From: Avoscillospira sp045589035 | GTDB lineage: Bacteria; Bacillota; Clostridia; Oscillospirales; Oscillospiraceae | DNA length: 21,608 nt | Direction of reading: 5' to 3' | Assembly (NCBI GenBank): GCA_045589035.1 | Contig: JAZNFJ010000087.1 | Span: 1-21,608 of the forward strand | Shown here: positions 7,965 through 16,623 of the stretch, in pieces | Position numbering within the stretch: position 1 is the first letter of the stretch | How the letters are laid out: each line of letters opens with the position of its first letter | The notes under the pieces: model-generated | What the model saw: only the letters and a program-made list of their open reading frames with translations | What the model was told of the DNA's origin: nothing | Database searches by the model: none | Position numbers and translations under genes: made by a program

Positions 7965-9269
7965 TTACAGTTCTTTCTTGATCTCTTCCAGCTTTTCCAG
8001 ACCGCGGTTGGCAAGCGCCAGGTTTTTATTGGCTTTGCCCTTGACGCGGTAGCCCAGAGGGGCGACAATGCCGTAATTGACATTCATGGGTTGGAAATTC
8101 ACAATGCTGGGATCGGAAATGTAATAGCCCAGAGCACCCATGGCGGTTTCTCTGGTAAAATCAACCGGTTCTTTCCCCTGCAGCTTGGCTGCCATGGCAA
8201 CGGCTGCCAGGAAGCCGGAAGCCGTAGACTCCACATAGCCCTCCACGCCGGTCATCTGTCCGGCAAAGGCCACCATGGGATTACGGCGGTCTGCATAGAA
8301 CTTGTCCAGCAGTTTGGGGGAATTGAGGAAGGTATTGCGGTGCATGACACCGTAACGGACAAATTCCGCATTGGCAAGGGCGGGGATCATGGAGAACACC
8401 CGCTTCTGCTCCGGAAACTTCAGATGGGCCTGGAAGCCCACCAGATTGTAAATAGAGCCTTCGGCATTGTCCCGGCGCAGCTGCACCACCGCGTAGGGCT
8501 CCTGACCGGTCTTGGGATCTTTCAGACCCACAGGCTTCAGAGGGCCGTAGCGGAGGGTATCCACACCACGGCGAGCCATCACTTCCACAGGCATACAGCC
8601 TTCAAAGACCTTCTTATCCTCAAAGCCATGGACTTCCGCCTCCTGGGCCGTGGTCAGTTCCCGGACAAAGGCTTCGTACTGCTCTTTATCCATGGCACAG
8701 TTGATATAGTCTGCCGTGCCGCGGTCATAGCGGGAGGCATACCAGGCATGGTCCATATCGATGCTCTCCACCGTCACCAGAGGCGCGGCTGCATCGAAGA
8801 AATTGAGATACTGGGCATCACCAAAGTACCGATGAATGGCCTCGGACATGGCATCGGAAGTCAGAGGACCGGTGGCAATGATGACCGGACCTTCGGGTAC
8901 TTCGGTGACTTCCTCTTCCACCACGGTGATCAGAGGATGATTTTTGATTTCTTTGGTGACCATGGCAGAAAAACCGTAGCGATCCACCGCTAACGCACCG
9001 CCGGCCTCCACGCGGGTGGCTTCGGCGCAGCGGAGAATCAAGCTGTCCAGCCGCCGCAGTTCCTCCTTCAGAAGGCCGACGGCATTCTCCAGCCGGTCAC
9101 CTCTCATGGAATTGGAACAGACCAGTTCCGCAAAATCGGCGCAGTGGTGGGCAGGACTCATTTTTTTCGGTTTCATTTCATAGAGCGTAACGGGAATGCC
9201 CCGCTGCGCCAGCTGCCATGCAGCTTCCGATCCTGCCAGACCGGCACCGATGACTTTCACTTGTTCCAT
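7965..9269 (-). CDS. trmFO: TrmFO, FAD/folate-dependent tRNA (uracil-54-C5) methyltransferase
   Basis: Makes ribothymidine at position 54 of tRNA using methylenetetrahydrofolate and FADH2. The FAD dinucleotide-binding motif VIGAGLAGSEAAW lies at residues 6-18 and CSNSMRGDRLENAVGLLKEE at about 50-70. The second family cysteine is in FEGCMPVEVMARRG. The length of 434 aa matches the family. The ATG at 9267-9269 has AAGAAG about eight bases upstream. A GTG at 9276-9278, overlapping the topA stop by four bases (GTGA), is an alternative and would add three residues; either way the gene is translationally coupled to topA. Confidence 0.96.
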   Translation of the reverse strand: MEQVKVIGAGLAGSEAAWQLAQRGIPVTLYEMKPKKMSPAHHCADFAELVCSNSMRGDRLENAVGLLKEELRRLDSLILRCAEATRVEAGGALAVDRYGFSAMVTKEIKNHPLITVVEEEVTEVPEGPVIIATGPLTSDAMSEAIHRYFGDAQYLNFFDAAAPLVTVESIDMDHAWYASRYDRGTADYINCAMDKEQYEAFVRELTTAQEAEVHGFEDKKVFEGCMPVEVMARRGVDTLRYGPLKPVGLKDPKTGQEPYAVVQLRRDNAEGSIYNLVGFQAHLKFPEQKRVFSMIPALANAEFVRYGVMHRNTFLNSPKLLDKFYADRRNPMVAFAGQMTGVEGYVESTASGFLAAVAMAAKLQGKEPVDFTRETAMGALGYYISDPSIVNFQPMNVNYGIVAPLGYRVKGKANKNLALANRGLEKLEEIKKEL

Positions 9270-9274
9270 GGTAA

Positions 9275-11518
9275 TCACTTCTTTTTCGCGGCAGATTTCT
9301 TGGCTGCCGGTTTCTTTGCGGTGGTTTTCTTTGCCGCAGGCTTCTTGGCTGCAGACTTCTTCTCTTCCTTTTCTGCTTCTGCCTCAGCGGCTTCCACAGA
9401 AGCTGCAGGCTTTTTCCGATAGCCGCGCTTATCTTCCGGCAGGAAGTTCTCGCAGGCTTCGTTGATGCAGAAAGGCTTCATGGCACCGCGGCCGGATTTC
9501 TTGAACATGGTCTGTCCGCAGGAGGGGCAGTCCAGTTCTGTGGGCACATCCCAGGACATAAAGCCGCATTCCAGACCCTTTTCGCAGCCATAGTAGGCAA
9601 AGCCCTTTTTGGACTTCCGTTTGAGCATACCGGAGCCGCACTTGGGGCAGCGGCCGGGCATATGCTCCACAATGGCCTTGGTATTCTTGCACTCGGGGAA
9701 GCCGGGGCAGGCCAGGAAACGGCCAAAACGACCGCTCTTGATAACCATAGTCCGTCCGCAGACTTCGCAGACCTCATCGGATTCTTCATCGGGCACTTTC
9801 AGACGGGTATCCTTCAGTGCTTCTTCCGCGTCGGTCAGTTCCCGGCTGAAGTTGCCGTAGAAGTCAGCCAGAACCTTCTTCCAGGGCAGTTTGCCCTCTT
9901 CCACATCGTCCAGCCGGCTTTCCATACCGGCAGTAAATTCCACATTGATAACATCCTGGAACCGATCCAGCATCAGACCGGTGACCACTTCTCCCAGAGG
10001 GGTGGGCCACAGACGCGTTTCCTTCTTGATGACATAGTCACGATCCTGAATGGTGGAGATGATGCTTGCATAGGTGGAGGGACGGCCGACACCCTTTTCT
10101 TCCATGGCACGGACCAGGGTTGCTTCCGTATAGCGGGAAGGGGGCTGGGTGAAATGCTGCTCCGGTTTCTTTTCGGACAGCTTCAGAGGCTCACCTTCCT
10201 GCAGATCCGGCATGGGGGACTGGACCTCCTCGGTATCGTCATCCTTACCTTCTTCATAAAGTGCCGTAAAACCGGCAAACTTCAGACTCTGATGGTTGGC
10301 GCGGAACACATTTTCACCGCAAAGTGCCTCAATGGCTACATTGTCATACAGAGCACATGCCATCTGAGATGCCGTGAACCGATCCCAGATCAGCTTGTAA
10401 AGCCGCAGCTGATCCTTGTTCAGATCACCTTTGACCCGCTCCGGATCCAGATGGATATCACTGGGTCGGATGGCTTCATGGGCATCCTGGGCCGCAGATT
10501 TGGTCTTATAGCGATGGGGGCCGTTATAATAGGCATTGCCCCAGCGGTTGGTGATATAGGTACCGGCGGCAGCCAGTGCTTCTTCGGAGATTCTCTGGGA
10601 ATCCGTACGCATATAGGTGATCAGACCTACGGCGCCAATGCCGGAGATCTCGATACCTTCATAAAGCTGCTGGGCCAGAGCCATGGTCCGCTTGGGGGTC
10701 ATACCCAGCTTCCGGGAGGCTTCCTGCTGCAGAGTGGAGGTGATAAAGGGAGGGGCGGGAGAGCGCTTTTTCTCCGTCTTTTTCACACTGCCCACATGGA
10801 AAGGCTTGCCGTCAATGCTCTGCAGAACGGCATGGACCTCTGCTTCGCTGTGCAGCTCCCGCTTTTTGGGGTCTCCATAGAAACGGGCAGTAAAGCTGCC
10901 GGGCTTATCCACCCGGTTCAACAGCACATCAATGCTCCAGTACTCCTGGGGTTCAAAGGCGCGGATCTCATTTTCCCGGTCCACCACCAGACGGGTGGCC
11001 ACAGACTGGACACGGCCGGCAGACAGGCCTCTGCGGACCTTTTTCCACAGCAGAGGAGAAAGCTGATAACCCACAATGCGGTCCAGAATTCTTCTTGCCT
11101 GCTGGGCATCCACCAGATCCTGATCGATGGCTCTGGGCGCTTCGATGGCCTTGGACACCACACCCTTGGTGATTTCGTTAAAGGTAACCCGGTTGACCTT
11201 CTCTTCCGGAATATCCAGAAGTGCCTGCAGATGCCATGCAATGGCTTCGCCTTCCCGGTCCGGGTCAGTTGCCAGAAAGATCTTGTCGCTGATCTTGGCA
11301 CTCTTTCTCAGGTCGGAAATAATATCTTCTTTTCCCTTCACAGGCAGGTAGACCGGCTCAAAATCATGCTCCAGATCCACGCCCATGGTGCTTTTGGGCA
11401 GATCCCGCAGGTGACCCATACAGGCCTTCACCTGATAGCTGCTGCCCAGATATTTGCCGATCGTCTTGGCCTTGGAAGGCGACTCAACGATGACCAGATT
11501 GGTATTTGCCTTCGGCAT
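9275..11518 (-). CDS. topA: DNA topoisomerase I (type IA) with lysine/alanine-rich tail
   Basis: Relaxes negative supercoils by a transient 5'-phosphotyrosyl cut. The TOPRIM domain shows LVIVESPSKAKTIGKYLG (catalytic Glu12) and ATDPDREGEAIAWHLQ (acidic triad at about 84-91). The active-site tyrosine is Tyr302 in GLITYMRTDSQRI. Three C-terminal four-cysteine zinc ribbons lie at about 572-700 (CEVCG...CPGFPEC, CPKCG...CEKGLEC, CPSCG...CINEAC). The last 50 residues are an acidic EAAEAEAEKEE stretch followed by a KK-AA-KK repeat tail resembling histone H1. The length is 747 aa. AGGAG lies nine bases before the ATG. The order dprA-topA-trmFO is conserved in Firmicutes. Confidence 0.98.
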   Translation of the reverse strand: MPKANTNLVIVESPSKAKTIGKYLGSSYQVKACMGHLRDLPKSTMGVDLEHDFEPVYLPVKGKEDIISDLRKSAKISDKIFLATDPDREGEAIAWHLQALLDIPEEKVNRVTFNEITKGVVSKAIEAPRAIDQDLVDAQQARRILDRIVGYQLSPLLWKKVRRGLSAGRVQSVATRLVVDRENEIRAFEPQEYWSIDVLLNRVDKPGSFTARFYGDPKKRELHSEAEVHAVLQSIDGKPFHVGSVKKTEKKRSPAPPFITSTLQQEASRKLGMTPKRTMALAQQLYEGIEISGIGAVGLITYMRTDSQRISEEALAAAGTYITNRWGNAYYNGPHRYKTKSAAQDAHEAIRPSDIHLDPERVKGDLNKDQLRLYKLIWDRFTASQMACALYDNVAIEALCGENVFRANHQSLKFAGFTALYEEGKDDDTEEVQSPMPDLQEGEPLKLSEKKPEQHFTQPPSRYTEATLVRAMEEKGVGRPSTYASIISTIQDRDYVIKKETRLWPTPLGEVVTGLMLDRFQDVINVEFTAGMESRLDDVEEGKLPWKKVLADFYGNFSRELTDAEEALKDTRLKVPDEESDEVCEVCGRTMVIKSGRFGRFLACPGFPECKNTKAIVEHMPGRCPKCGSGMLKRKSKKGFAYYGCEKGLECGFMSWDVPTELDCPSCGQTMFKKSGRGAMKPFCINEACENFLPEDKRGYRKKPAASVEAAEAEAEKEEKKSAAKKPAAKKTTAKKPAAKKSAAKKK
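9278..9361 (-). repeat. Low-complexity repeat encoding the basic TopA tail
   Basis: The last 28 codons of topA encode repeated units of the type KKPAAKK, KKTTAKK and KKSAAKK. The DNA shows matching imperfect tandem repeats of about 12-15 bases (GCHGCNAAGAA-like units). Unit number may vary between strains by slippage. Confidence 0.7.
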
Positions 11519-11539
11519 TTTTCAATGCTCCTTCAAACT

Positions 11540-12730
11540 CTAATTTTCCGTTTCCGCCAGACAGAACATTCTGCCGGGCAGGCATTTGATCAATCCTCTC
11601 ACTTCCAGCATGGTCACAAGCGACAGCACACTGCCGGCAGGCTGACCCATCTTTTCTGAGAGGACATCAATATGCACAGGACCCGCTTCCAACAGTTCCA
11701 CCAGAGGCCGTTCTGCCGGAGATAGGGTATCCATGATCTTCTTTGCATCAATATAATGGCTGGTTTTCGGCTTGTCAATGCTTTTTTCGTCGACTGCCGC
11801 CGGTGCTGCCGGGATTTCTTCCTCTGCAATTTCCGCATCCCAGCCGTGGCAGTCACGGCTTCGCAGACTGGGATACTGGCTCTGATACTCTTCCAGAATC
11901 TCCCACGGGTCCCGCACCAGAATGGCACCGTCCCGGAGCAGCTGCAGATTGCCTTTGCTGCTTTCCTGCCCCACATTGGCAGGCAATGCGAACACATCTC
12001 TGCCCTGATCCAAAGCCCGGTTGGCTGTAATCAGCGCACCGCTGGGATCCGGTGCTTCCACCACCAGTACGCCCATACTCAGGCCGCTGATGATCCGGTT
12101 TCTCACCGGAAAATGCTCCGGCATGGGTTTGGTTCCCGGCGGATATTCGCTGAGAAGGCAGCCGTTTGCCGTGACCTCAGCAAACAATTTTCTGTTTTCC
12201 GCAGGATAGGCTATGTCTACACCGTTTCCAAGGACAGCCACAACCGGACTGCCGCCCAGAAGGGCGCCTTTCATGGCCTCCGTGTCAATGCCCCTGGCGC
12301 CACCGGAAACTACGACCGCACCGCAGCGGGACAAGCCATAGCCCATGCGCCGCGCCTGTTTGATGCCGTAAAGGCTGTACTTTCTCGTTCCCACCACACC
12401 GATGACAGGCCCGTCCAGATCCGGCAAAGTACCCTTACCGTAGAGTACCAGCGGCGGATCGTCCATCATCCGCAGCCGTCTGGGATAGGCGGCATCCTGC
12501 ATGGTGAGGATAAAAATATGCTTTTCATGGCAGGAACGCAGAATTTTCTCTGCTTCTTCCAGATTCTTATCCAGCAGTCCCTTGCTGTTCCGGATACCGG
12601 AAACCGCCTTGTAGGCAGAAGGATCAGCAAAATAGATTGCCTCCGGAGAGCCAAAGTGCCCCAAAAGCAAACCGGCACCTCTTGCACCGATATGTTTTCT
12701 GGTCGCAAGCCAGATCCAATATTTCAGCAT
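11540..12730 (-). CDS. dprA: DprA/Smf, DNA-processing protein
   Basis: Binds incoming single-stranded DNA and loads RecA in natural transformation; it is also found in bacteria not known to be competent. The N-terminal helical region (about 1-100) is followed by the Rossmann-like DprA core: VIGVVGTRKYSLYG, VVVSGGARGIDTEA, VVAVLGNGVDIAYP and PVRNRIISGLSMGVLVVEA. The C-terminal winged helix (about 325-390) ends in GLIKCLPGRMF. An upstream extension to 12811 would overlap the preceding gene. The ATG at 12728-12730 (MLKYWIWLATRK) gives 396 aa and no overlap. The ribosome binding site is not ideal (AAAGGA 13 bases away, or CAGG four bases away), so the start is moderately sure. Confidence 0.93.
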   Translation of the reverse strand: MLKYWIWLATRKHIGARGAGLLLGHFGSPEAIYFADPSAYKAVSGIRNSKGLLDKNLEEAEKILRSCHEKHIFILTMQDAAYPRRLRMMDDPPLVLYGKGTLPDLDGPVIGVVGTRKYSLYGIKQARRMGYGLSRCGAVVVSGGARGIDTEAMKGALLGGSPVVAVLGNGVDIAYPAENRKLFAEVTANGCLLSEYPPGTKPMPEHFPVRNRIISGLSMGVLVVEAPDPSGALITANRALDQGRDVFALPANVGQESSKGNLQLLRDGAILVRDPWEILEEYQSQYPSLRSRDCHGWDAEIAEEEIPAAPAAVDEKSIDKPKTSHYIDAKKIMDTLSPAERPLVELLEAGPVHIDVLSEKMGQPAGSVLSLVTMLEVRGLIKCLPGRMFCLAETEN

Positions 12731-12750
12731 ATGGCCTGCACCATCCTTTC

Positions 12751-13506
12751 TTACCGCTTCATCTCCCAGAGCACGATGGCCGCCGCAATAGCCGCATTGA
12801 GGGATTCGCATCGGCTGCTCATGGGGATGATCACTTCCCTGTCGGCTTTGGAGAGGAAAAATTCTCCCACACCCTTGCCTTCACTGCCAATGACCAGAGC
12901 CGCTCTGGTCAGGTTGGCCTGCCGCACATCCACAGCACGGTCGGAAAGTGCCGTGACATAAAGAGGCAGACCCTGTTCTTTACAAAATTCCGCAACCGCT
13001 TCGTGGGATGCCCACTGGGGCTTACTGCGAAATACCGCACCCATGGAGGCACGGACAGTTTTATGGTTATAAGCATCGGCACAGCCGGGGGTCAGCACCA
13101 CAGGCACTTCCATAGCATCTGCCGTCCGCAGAATGGTTCCCAGATTGCCGGGATCCTGAATACCATCCAAAATCAAGCACTGGTTTTCCACGGAGATCAC
13201 ACCCATCTCCGGCATAGCGCAGGTGAACAATGCCCCCTGGGGCGCTTCCATGGGCGAGATCTGCGCCATGATATCTTTGGGGATCTCCACCAGCCGCACC
13301 TGTTCCGGCAGGTTGGGCAAGTCCACATCTTCCGTCACCAGAACGGTGCGGAGCGTATCCGGTGTCCACTTGACCGCCTCTTCCAGCAGTTTGATCCCAT
13401 CGGCCGCATATTCTCCGCACTGTTCCCGGTAGCTTCGGCTGCTGAGCAGCTTGCGAACATGCTGCAAAAGGGGATTTTTTCGGCTGGTGATGGTTTCCCT
13501 CGTCAT
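12751..13506 (-). CDS. TrmH-family (SPOUT) RNA 2'-O-methyltransferase
   Basis: A 251-aa SpoU/TrmH-type enzyme that methylates a ribose 2'-hydroxyl in rRNA or tRNA using SAM. A substrate-binding N-terminal domain begins TITSRKNPLLQHVRKL. The knot domain shows three motifs: LDGIQDPGNLGTILRTADA, ALVIGSEGKGV and IPMSSRCESLNAAIAAAIVLWE. It most resembles the family called RlmB or YsgA; the exact target base cannot be read from the sequence. The ATG at 13504-13506 has AGAGGA six bases upstream. The longer ORF to 13542 lies inside the greA terminator and lacks a ribosome binding site. It follows the greA terminator and precedes dprA by 20 bases. I see no clear separate promoter, so readthrough from greA may feed it. 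Confidence 0.93.
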   Translation of the reverse strand: MTRETITSRKNPLLQHVRKLLSSRSYREQCGEYAADGIKLLEEAVKWTPDTLRTVLVTEDVDLPNLPEQVRLVEIPKDIMAQISPMEAPQGALFTCAMPEMGVISVENQCLILDGIQDPGNLGTILRTADAMEVPVVLTPGCADAYNHKTVRASMGAVFRSKPQWASHEAVAEFCKEQGLPLYVTALSDRAVDVRQANLTRAALVIGSEGKGVGEFFLSKADREVIIPMSSRCESLNAAIAAAIVLWEMKR

Positions 13507-13530
13507 AATCGTTCCTCTTTCATTTAGCGG

Positions 13531-13564
13531 AAAAAGCGGCATAGGATTCCTATACCGCTTTTTT
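13531..13564 (-). terminator. Intrinsic terminator after greA
   Basis: On the minus strand, GCGGTATAGG and CCTATGCCGC (arms 13549-13558 and 13536-13545) form a 10-bp stem with one G-U pair, followed by five T (13531-13535). It lies directly after the greA stop and just before the TrmH-family gene. The short T-run may permit readthrough into the next genes. Confidence 0.8.
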
Positions 13565-13569
13565 GCTTT

Positions 13570-14043
13570 TTACTTTTCGATTGCAAGAATTTTGAACTTC
13601 AGCATACCCACAGGAGCTTCCACTTCCACAGTATCGCCAATGGTCTTGCCGCTCATGGCACGGCCAAAGGGAGAGTCATCGGAAATACGGAAGTTCATGG
13701 GGTCAGCTTCCTGAGAGCCCACGATGGTATACTCATCTTCCATATCCAGTTCCAGATCCAGAACGCGGACACGGCAGCCCAGACCGACACGGTCGGAAGG
13801 CTCATCATTTTCTTCGATGATAACGGCATTGGCAAGAATGTTCTCTACTTCCGCAATGCGGCCGTACAGCTTTGCCTGCTCGTTTTTAGCTTCATCGTAC
13901 TCGCTGTTTTCCGACAGGTCACCGAAAGAACGAGCTTCTTTGATCTGCTCTGCCACTTCCTTCTCGCGGGTGGTCTTGAGGTAGTTCAGTTCCTCTTCCA
14001 GTTCTTTCAGCCGGGCGCTGGTAATTTTAAACTCTTTCGCCAC
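13570..14043 (-). CDS. greA: GreA, transcript cleavage factor
   Basis: Rescues backtracked RNA polymerase by stimulating cleavage of the RNA 3' end. An N-terminal coiled coil has the catalytic acidic tip in FGDLSENSEYDEAKNEQ, and the C-terminal FKBP-like domain has ISDDSPFGRAMSGKTIGD. Three in-frame starts exist: TTG 14061, ATG 14052 and GTG 14043. The ribosome binding site GGAAGGA ends immediately before the ATG, leaving no spacing, but lies nine bases before the GTG. The GTG is therefore preferred and gives 157 aa (E. coli GreA is 158). It has its own promoter and terminator, so it is probably a monocistronic unit. Confidence 0.95.
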   Translation of the reverse strand: MAKEFKITSARLKELEEELNYLKTTREKEVAEQIKEARSFGDLSENSEYDEAKNEQAKLYGRIAEVENILANAVIIEENDEPSDRVGLGCRVRVLDLELDMEDEYTIVGSQEADPMNFRISDDSPFGRAMSGKTIGDTVEVEAPVGMLKFKILAIEK

Positions 14044-14087
14044 AGTATTCATTCCTTCCAAAAGTTGTGTTCGGGTTTCAGTGCTAT

Positions 14088-14117
14088 ATTATAGACATGA
14101 GTTCTCGTTTCTGTCAA
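14088..14117 (-). promoter_or_regulatory. Consensus sigma-A promoter of greA
   Basis: On the minus strand, TTGACA (14112-14117) is followed 18 bases later by TATAAT (14088-14093): both hexamers are perfect consensus. The -35 contains the TGA stop codon of the upstream S41 protease gene. The predicted start of transcription is about 35-40 bases before the greA GTG. Confidence 0.85.
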
Positions 14118-15307
14118 GCTATTTTACGCAGGAGTTCAGAAAGTGCTGCCTGCAGCTGTTCATCCTCTTCCGCTTTCAGCGTGCCGTAATACAGGGAAAT
14201 ATAGTCCTCTTCAGACAGTTCCACCGGCACATCCGGGGTCACACCCACATCCGTCAGACTTTTTCCCTTGGGTGTATAATACTTGCCCACGGAAATGGCG
14301 ATAGCAGAGCCGTCAGACAGAGGAATGGTGTACTGGAAGTTGCCCTTGCCCACGGTCTTTTCGCCAATGATGACAGCTGCTTCATATTCCTGCAGAGCCG
14401 CCGCAAAAAATTCCGCGGCAGAGTAAGAATCGGCATTGACCAGAACACCCATGGGGATATCCAGACAGGCTTCATCCGAGTATTCCACAACTTCCTCACC
14501 TGTATAGTCCATGCTGCGGAACAGTTCCCCTTCCGGTAAAATGGCATCGAGAATCTCAATCATTTCCGTCTTCAGTCCACCGCCGTTAAACCGGACATCA
14601 AACAGCAGCGCCTTTGCACCCTGTTCCAGCAGCTGCTCCATACAGGAGAGAGTCTGCTCGGCACAATGCATTTCAAAATCATGGATTTTGATCCAGCCGA
14701 TGTTGCCTTCCATCATCCAGGCCTCTGCAACAGGAGAAACGATCTGCTGCCGCAGAACATCCAACTCCAGAGTTTCTTCCCCGCGGAGAATGGTGAAATG
14801 CACCTTCGTGCCAACCTCGCCGCGGACCAGTTTTTTGGAGCCTTCCACACCAAGCTCTGTTGCGGTTTCTCCATCAATATGCGTAATGATATCATCCACC
14901 TGCAGACCTGCCGCTTCCGCGGAACCGCCGGGTGTCACCGATACCACCTTGACGCCCTGCTCCACCAGCTGGATCATAATGCCCACACCTACATACTCGT
15001 TGGTAAAATCCTCGTTGTAGGCATCCATATCCGCCGCGCTGATATAGTAGCTCCACTGATCACCGGTGGCCTCCACCATGGCAGCCGCAGCACCGTCTGC
15101 CGCAGATTGTGCCAAAACTTCCGGGTCATATTCATCAATAAAATAGGCTTCCAGATATGCGCCGATCTCATCCATTTTAGCTTTGACCGGGGCAGTTTTT
15201 ACCAGAGATCCGGGCAGGGCGAAAAAACGCATCGTTACAATGCCGCCAACCAGCGCCGCAGCCAACATCAGACAGCATACAATCAAAGTCTTTCCGGGCT
15301 TTTTCAA
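14114..15307 (-). CDS. S41 C-terminal processing peptidase (CtpA/CtpB-like)
   Basis: Membrane-anchored serine protease of 397 aa. An N-terminal membrane segment (TLIVCCLMLAAALVGGIVTM, residues 7-26) leads to an extracytoplasmic part. A PDZ domain (about 105-190) contains the carboxylate-binding loop GVGIMI. The S41 catalytic domain has Ser296 in NADSYSAAEF and Lys321 in GEKTVGKG, 25 residues apart, as between the catalytic Ser430 and Lys455 of E. coli Tsp. The start is TTG at 15305-15307, with AAGGAG eight bases upstream; the longer ORF start at 15331 precedes that ribosome binding site. Being downstream of ftsEX and the M23 hydrolase suggests that it trims or degrades cell-wall enzymes; ctpB is also next to ftsEX in B. 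subtilis. The target is inferred only. Confidence 0.94.
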   Translation of the reverse strand: MKKPGKTLIVCCLMLAAALVGGIVTMRFFALPGSLVKTAPVKAKMDEIGAYLEAYFIDEYDPEVLAQSAADGAAAAMVEATGDQWSYYISAADMDAYNEDFTNEYVGVGIMIQLVEQGVKVVSVTPGGSAEAAGLQVDDIITHIDGETATELGVEGSKKLVRGEVGTKVHFTILRGEETLELDVLRQQIVSPVAEAWMMEGNIGWIKIHDFEMHCAEQTLSCMEQLLEQGAKALLFDVRFNGGGLKTEMIEILDAILPEGELFRSMDYTGEEVVEYSDEACLDIPMGVLVNADSYSAAEFFAAALQEYEAAVIIGEKTVGKGNFQYTIPLSDGSAIAISVGKYYTPKGKSLTDVGVTPDVPVELSEEDYISLYYGTLKAEEDEQLQAALSELLRKIA

Positions 15308-15331
15308 GAAAACAACTCCTTGCAATACCAA

Positions 15332-15357
15332 AGGAACGGAGCATCTGCTCCGTTCCT
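15332..15357 (-). other. Strong hairpin between M23 peptidase and S41 protease genes
   Basis: AGGAACGGAGCA and TGCTCCGTTCCT form a perfect 12-bp inverted repeat with a two-base centre. It lies in the 65-base gap, ending seven bases before the protease ribosome binding site region. On the minus strand it is followed by TTGGTATTG rather than a U-run, so it is a poor terminator. It may stabilise the upstream mRNA end or lower protease expression. Confidence 0.7.
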
Positions 15358-15372
15358 GATGAATGTCTTTTG

Positions 15373-16623
15373 TTATCCCACATACTCCATGGGATTGACA
15401 GACGATCCGTTCACATGGACCTCAAAGTGCAGGTGGGGGCCTGTGGACCAGCCGGTGGAACCGACATAGCCGATGACCTGTCCCTGAGAAACCTGCTGAC
15501 CGGAAGAAACAATAAAGTGCGTCATATGGGCATACAGACTGCCATAGCCGTTGCCGTGGGCGATGGAGACCATGTAGCCGTTGGCAGTATTATAGTAGGC
15601 AGAAGTAACTGTACCCGATGCAATGGCATAGATGGGTGTGCCCTGGGGTGCGGCAAAGTCCACACCGGTATGGAAGCGCTTATCGCCCATGGTGGGATGG
15701 ATTCGCCAGCCGTAGGCACTGGTAACAGTCAGTCCGATCCGCAGAGGATTGCTGAAACCGGAACCGCCACCGCTGTAGCTGCCGCCGGCAACATTATTTT
15801 TGTTCTGAGAGGCCAGTGCCGCCTTCTGCTCCGCAGAAAGCTGTCTTTCATACTCCAGCTGCTTCTGCATGGCAATGGCACGGGCTTCCGCTTCCGCCGC
15901 TTCGTTGGCTTCATATTCCGCCGTCAGTCGTTCACTTTCGGCTTTCAGCTTCAAAAGCAGTTCATTGGCTTCTTCTCGCTGGGTCTGGAGGGTTTCTTCC
16001 TTCTCCGCCAGCAGCACCTTGGTTTCCTGCTGGGCAGTCAATTCTGCTTCCAGTTCCTGCCGATCTGCTGCAATGGCATCTGCCACCTCCTGCATCTGCT
16101 CCAGCATCCGCTGGTCCGCTTCGGCCACTTCGTGGATGCTGTCGATACGGCTCAGCAGATCGGAAAAGCTGTTGGCCTTGAAGAGAATGGACCAGTAGGA
16201 GATCTTGCCATTCTCCTCCATGGCACGAAGCCGCGCCTTGTTTTTCTGGTTCAGTTCCTCCAGTTCCGCTTCCGCTGCTTCCAGTTCTCTCTGCTTTTCT
16301 GCAATCAGCAGGCTGTACTGAGAGATCTGGGCATTGGCATTATCGATCTCCTGCTCCGTGATACGGATTTGCTGATCGATGGCGGATTTCTGTTCGATTG
16401 TGGACTGGGTTTCGGAGGCATTGGCATCCAGTTCCTTTTTCAGCGCGATGCCTGCATTGATGATCTCCTGCGCTTCATTTTTAAGCGCATCCAGTTCCTT
16501 TTTCAGCTGACTGGAAGAGGCTGCACCTACCATGGTGACCAATGCCGAAGTCAGCAGTCCGCCTACCATGACCACGCACAAAACAATGCACAGAAGGCGA
16601 ACGATGAATTTACTGTTTTTCAT
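15373..16623 (-). CDS. Secreted coiled-coil M23 (LytM) peptidoglycan hydrolase, EnvC/PcsB-like
   Basis: A 416-aa exported murein hydrolase candidate. The signal peptide (residues 1-34) has a KNSK...R n-region and a hydrophobic core containing LCVVMVGGLLTSAL, with likely cleavage after VGA. Residues about 38-265 are predominantly heptad-like coiled coil rich in Glu, Ala and Gln. A flexible Ser/Gly/Asn linker (about 280-293) leads to the M23 domain with zinc ligands His318 and Asp322 (RFHTGVDF) and His399 in GPHLHFEV, plus His366 in LYAHM. The catalytic set is complete, so it should be active, unlike E. coli EnvC. The ATG at 16621-16623 has AGGAG seven bases upstream. Its position after ftsEX makes it the likely FtsEX-controlled hydrolase (inference). 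Confidence 0.95.
   Translation of the reverse strand: MKNSKFIVRLLCIVLCVVMVGGLLTSALVTMVGAASSSQLKKELDALKNEAQEIINAGIALKKELDANASETQSTIEQKSAIDQQIRITEQEIDNANAQISQYSLLIAEKQRELEAAEAELEELNQKNKARLRAMEENGKISYWSILFKANSFSDLLSRIDSIHEVAEADQRMLEQMQEVADAIAADRQELEAELTAQQETKVLLAEKEETLQTQREEANELLLKLKAESERLTAEYEANEAAEAEARAIAMQKQLEYERQLSAEQKAALASQNKNNVAGGSYSGGGSGFSNPLRIGLTVTSAYGWRIHPTMGDKRFHTGVDFAAPQGTPIYAIASGTVTSAYYNTANGYMVSIAHGNGYGSLYAHMTHFIVSSGQQVSQGQVIGYVGSTGWSTGPHLHFEVHVNGSSVNPMEYVG

Noticed and set aside
9278..9361. Tandem DNA repeats near the topA end as a possible CRISPR or regulatory repeat
   Set aside because: The units are imperfect and in frame, and they simply encode the KK-AA-KK protein tail.
9662..11659. 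A 665-codon plus-strand frame opposite topA
   Set aside because: Same shadow effect; no recognisable domain and no ribosome binding site.
12731..12811. N-terminal extension of DprA
   Set aside because: It would overlap the end of the TrmH-family gene by 61 bases, and the residues do not resemble a DprA N-terminus.
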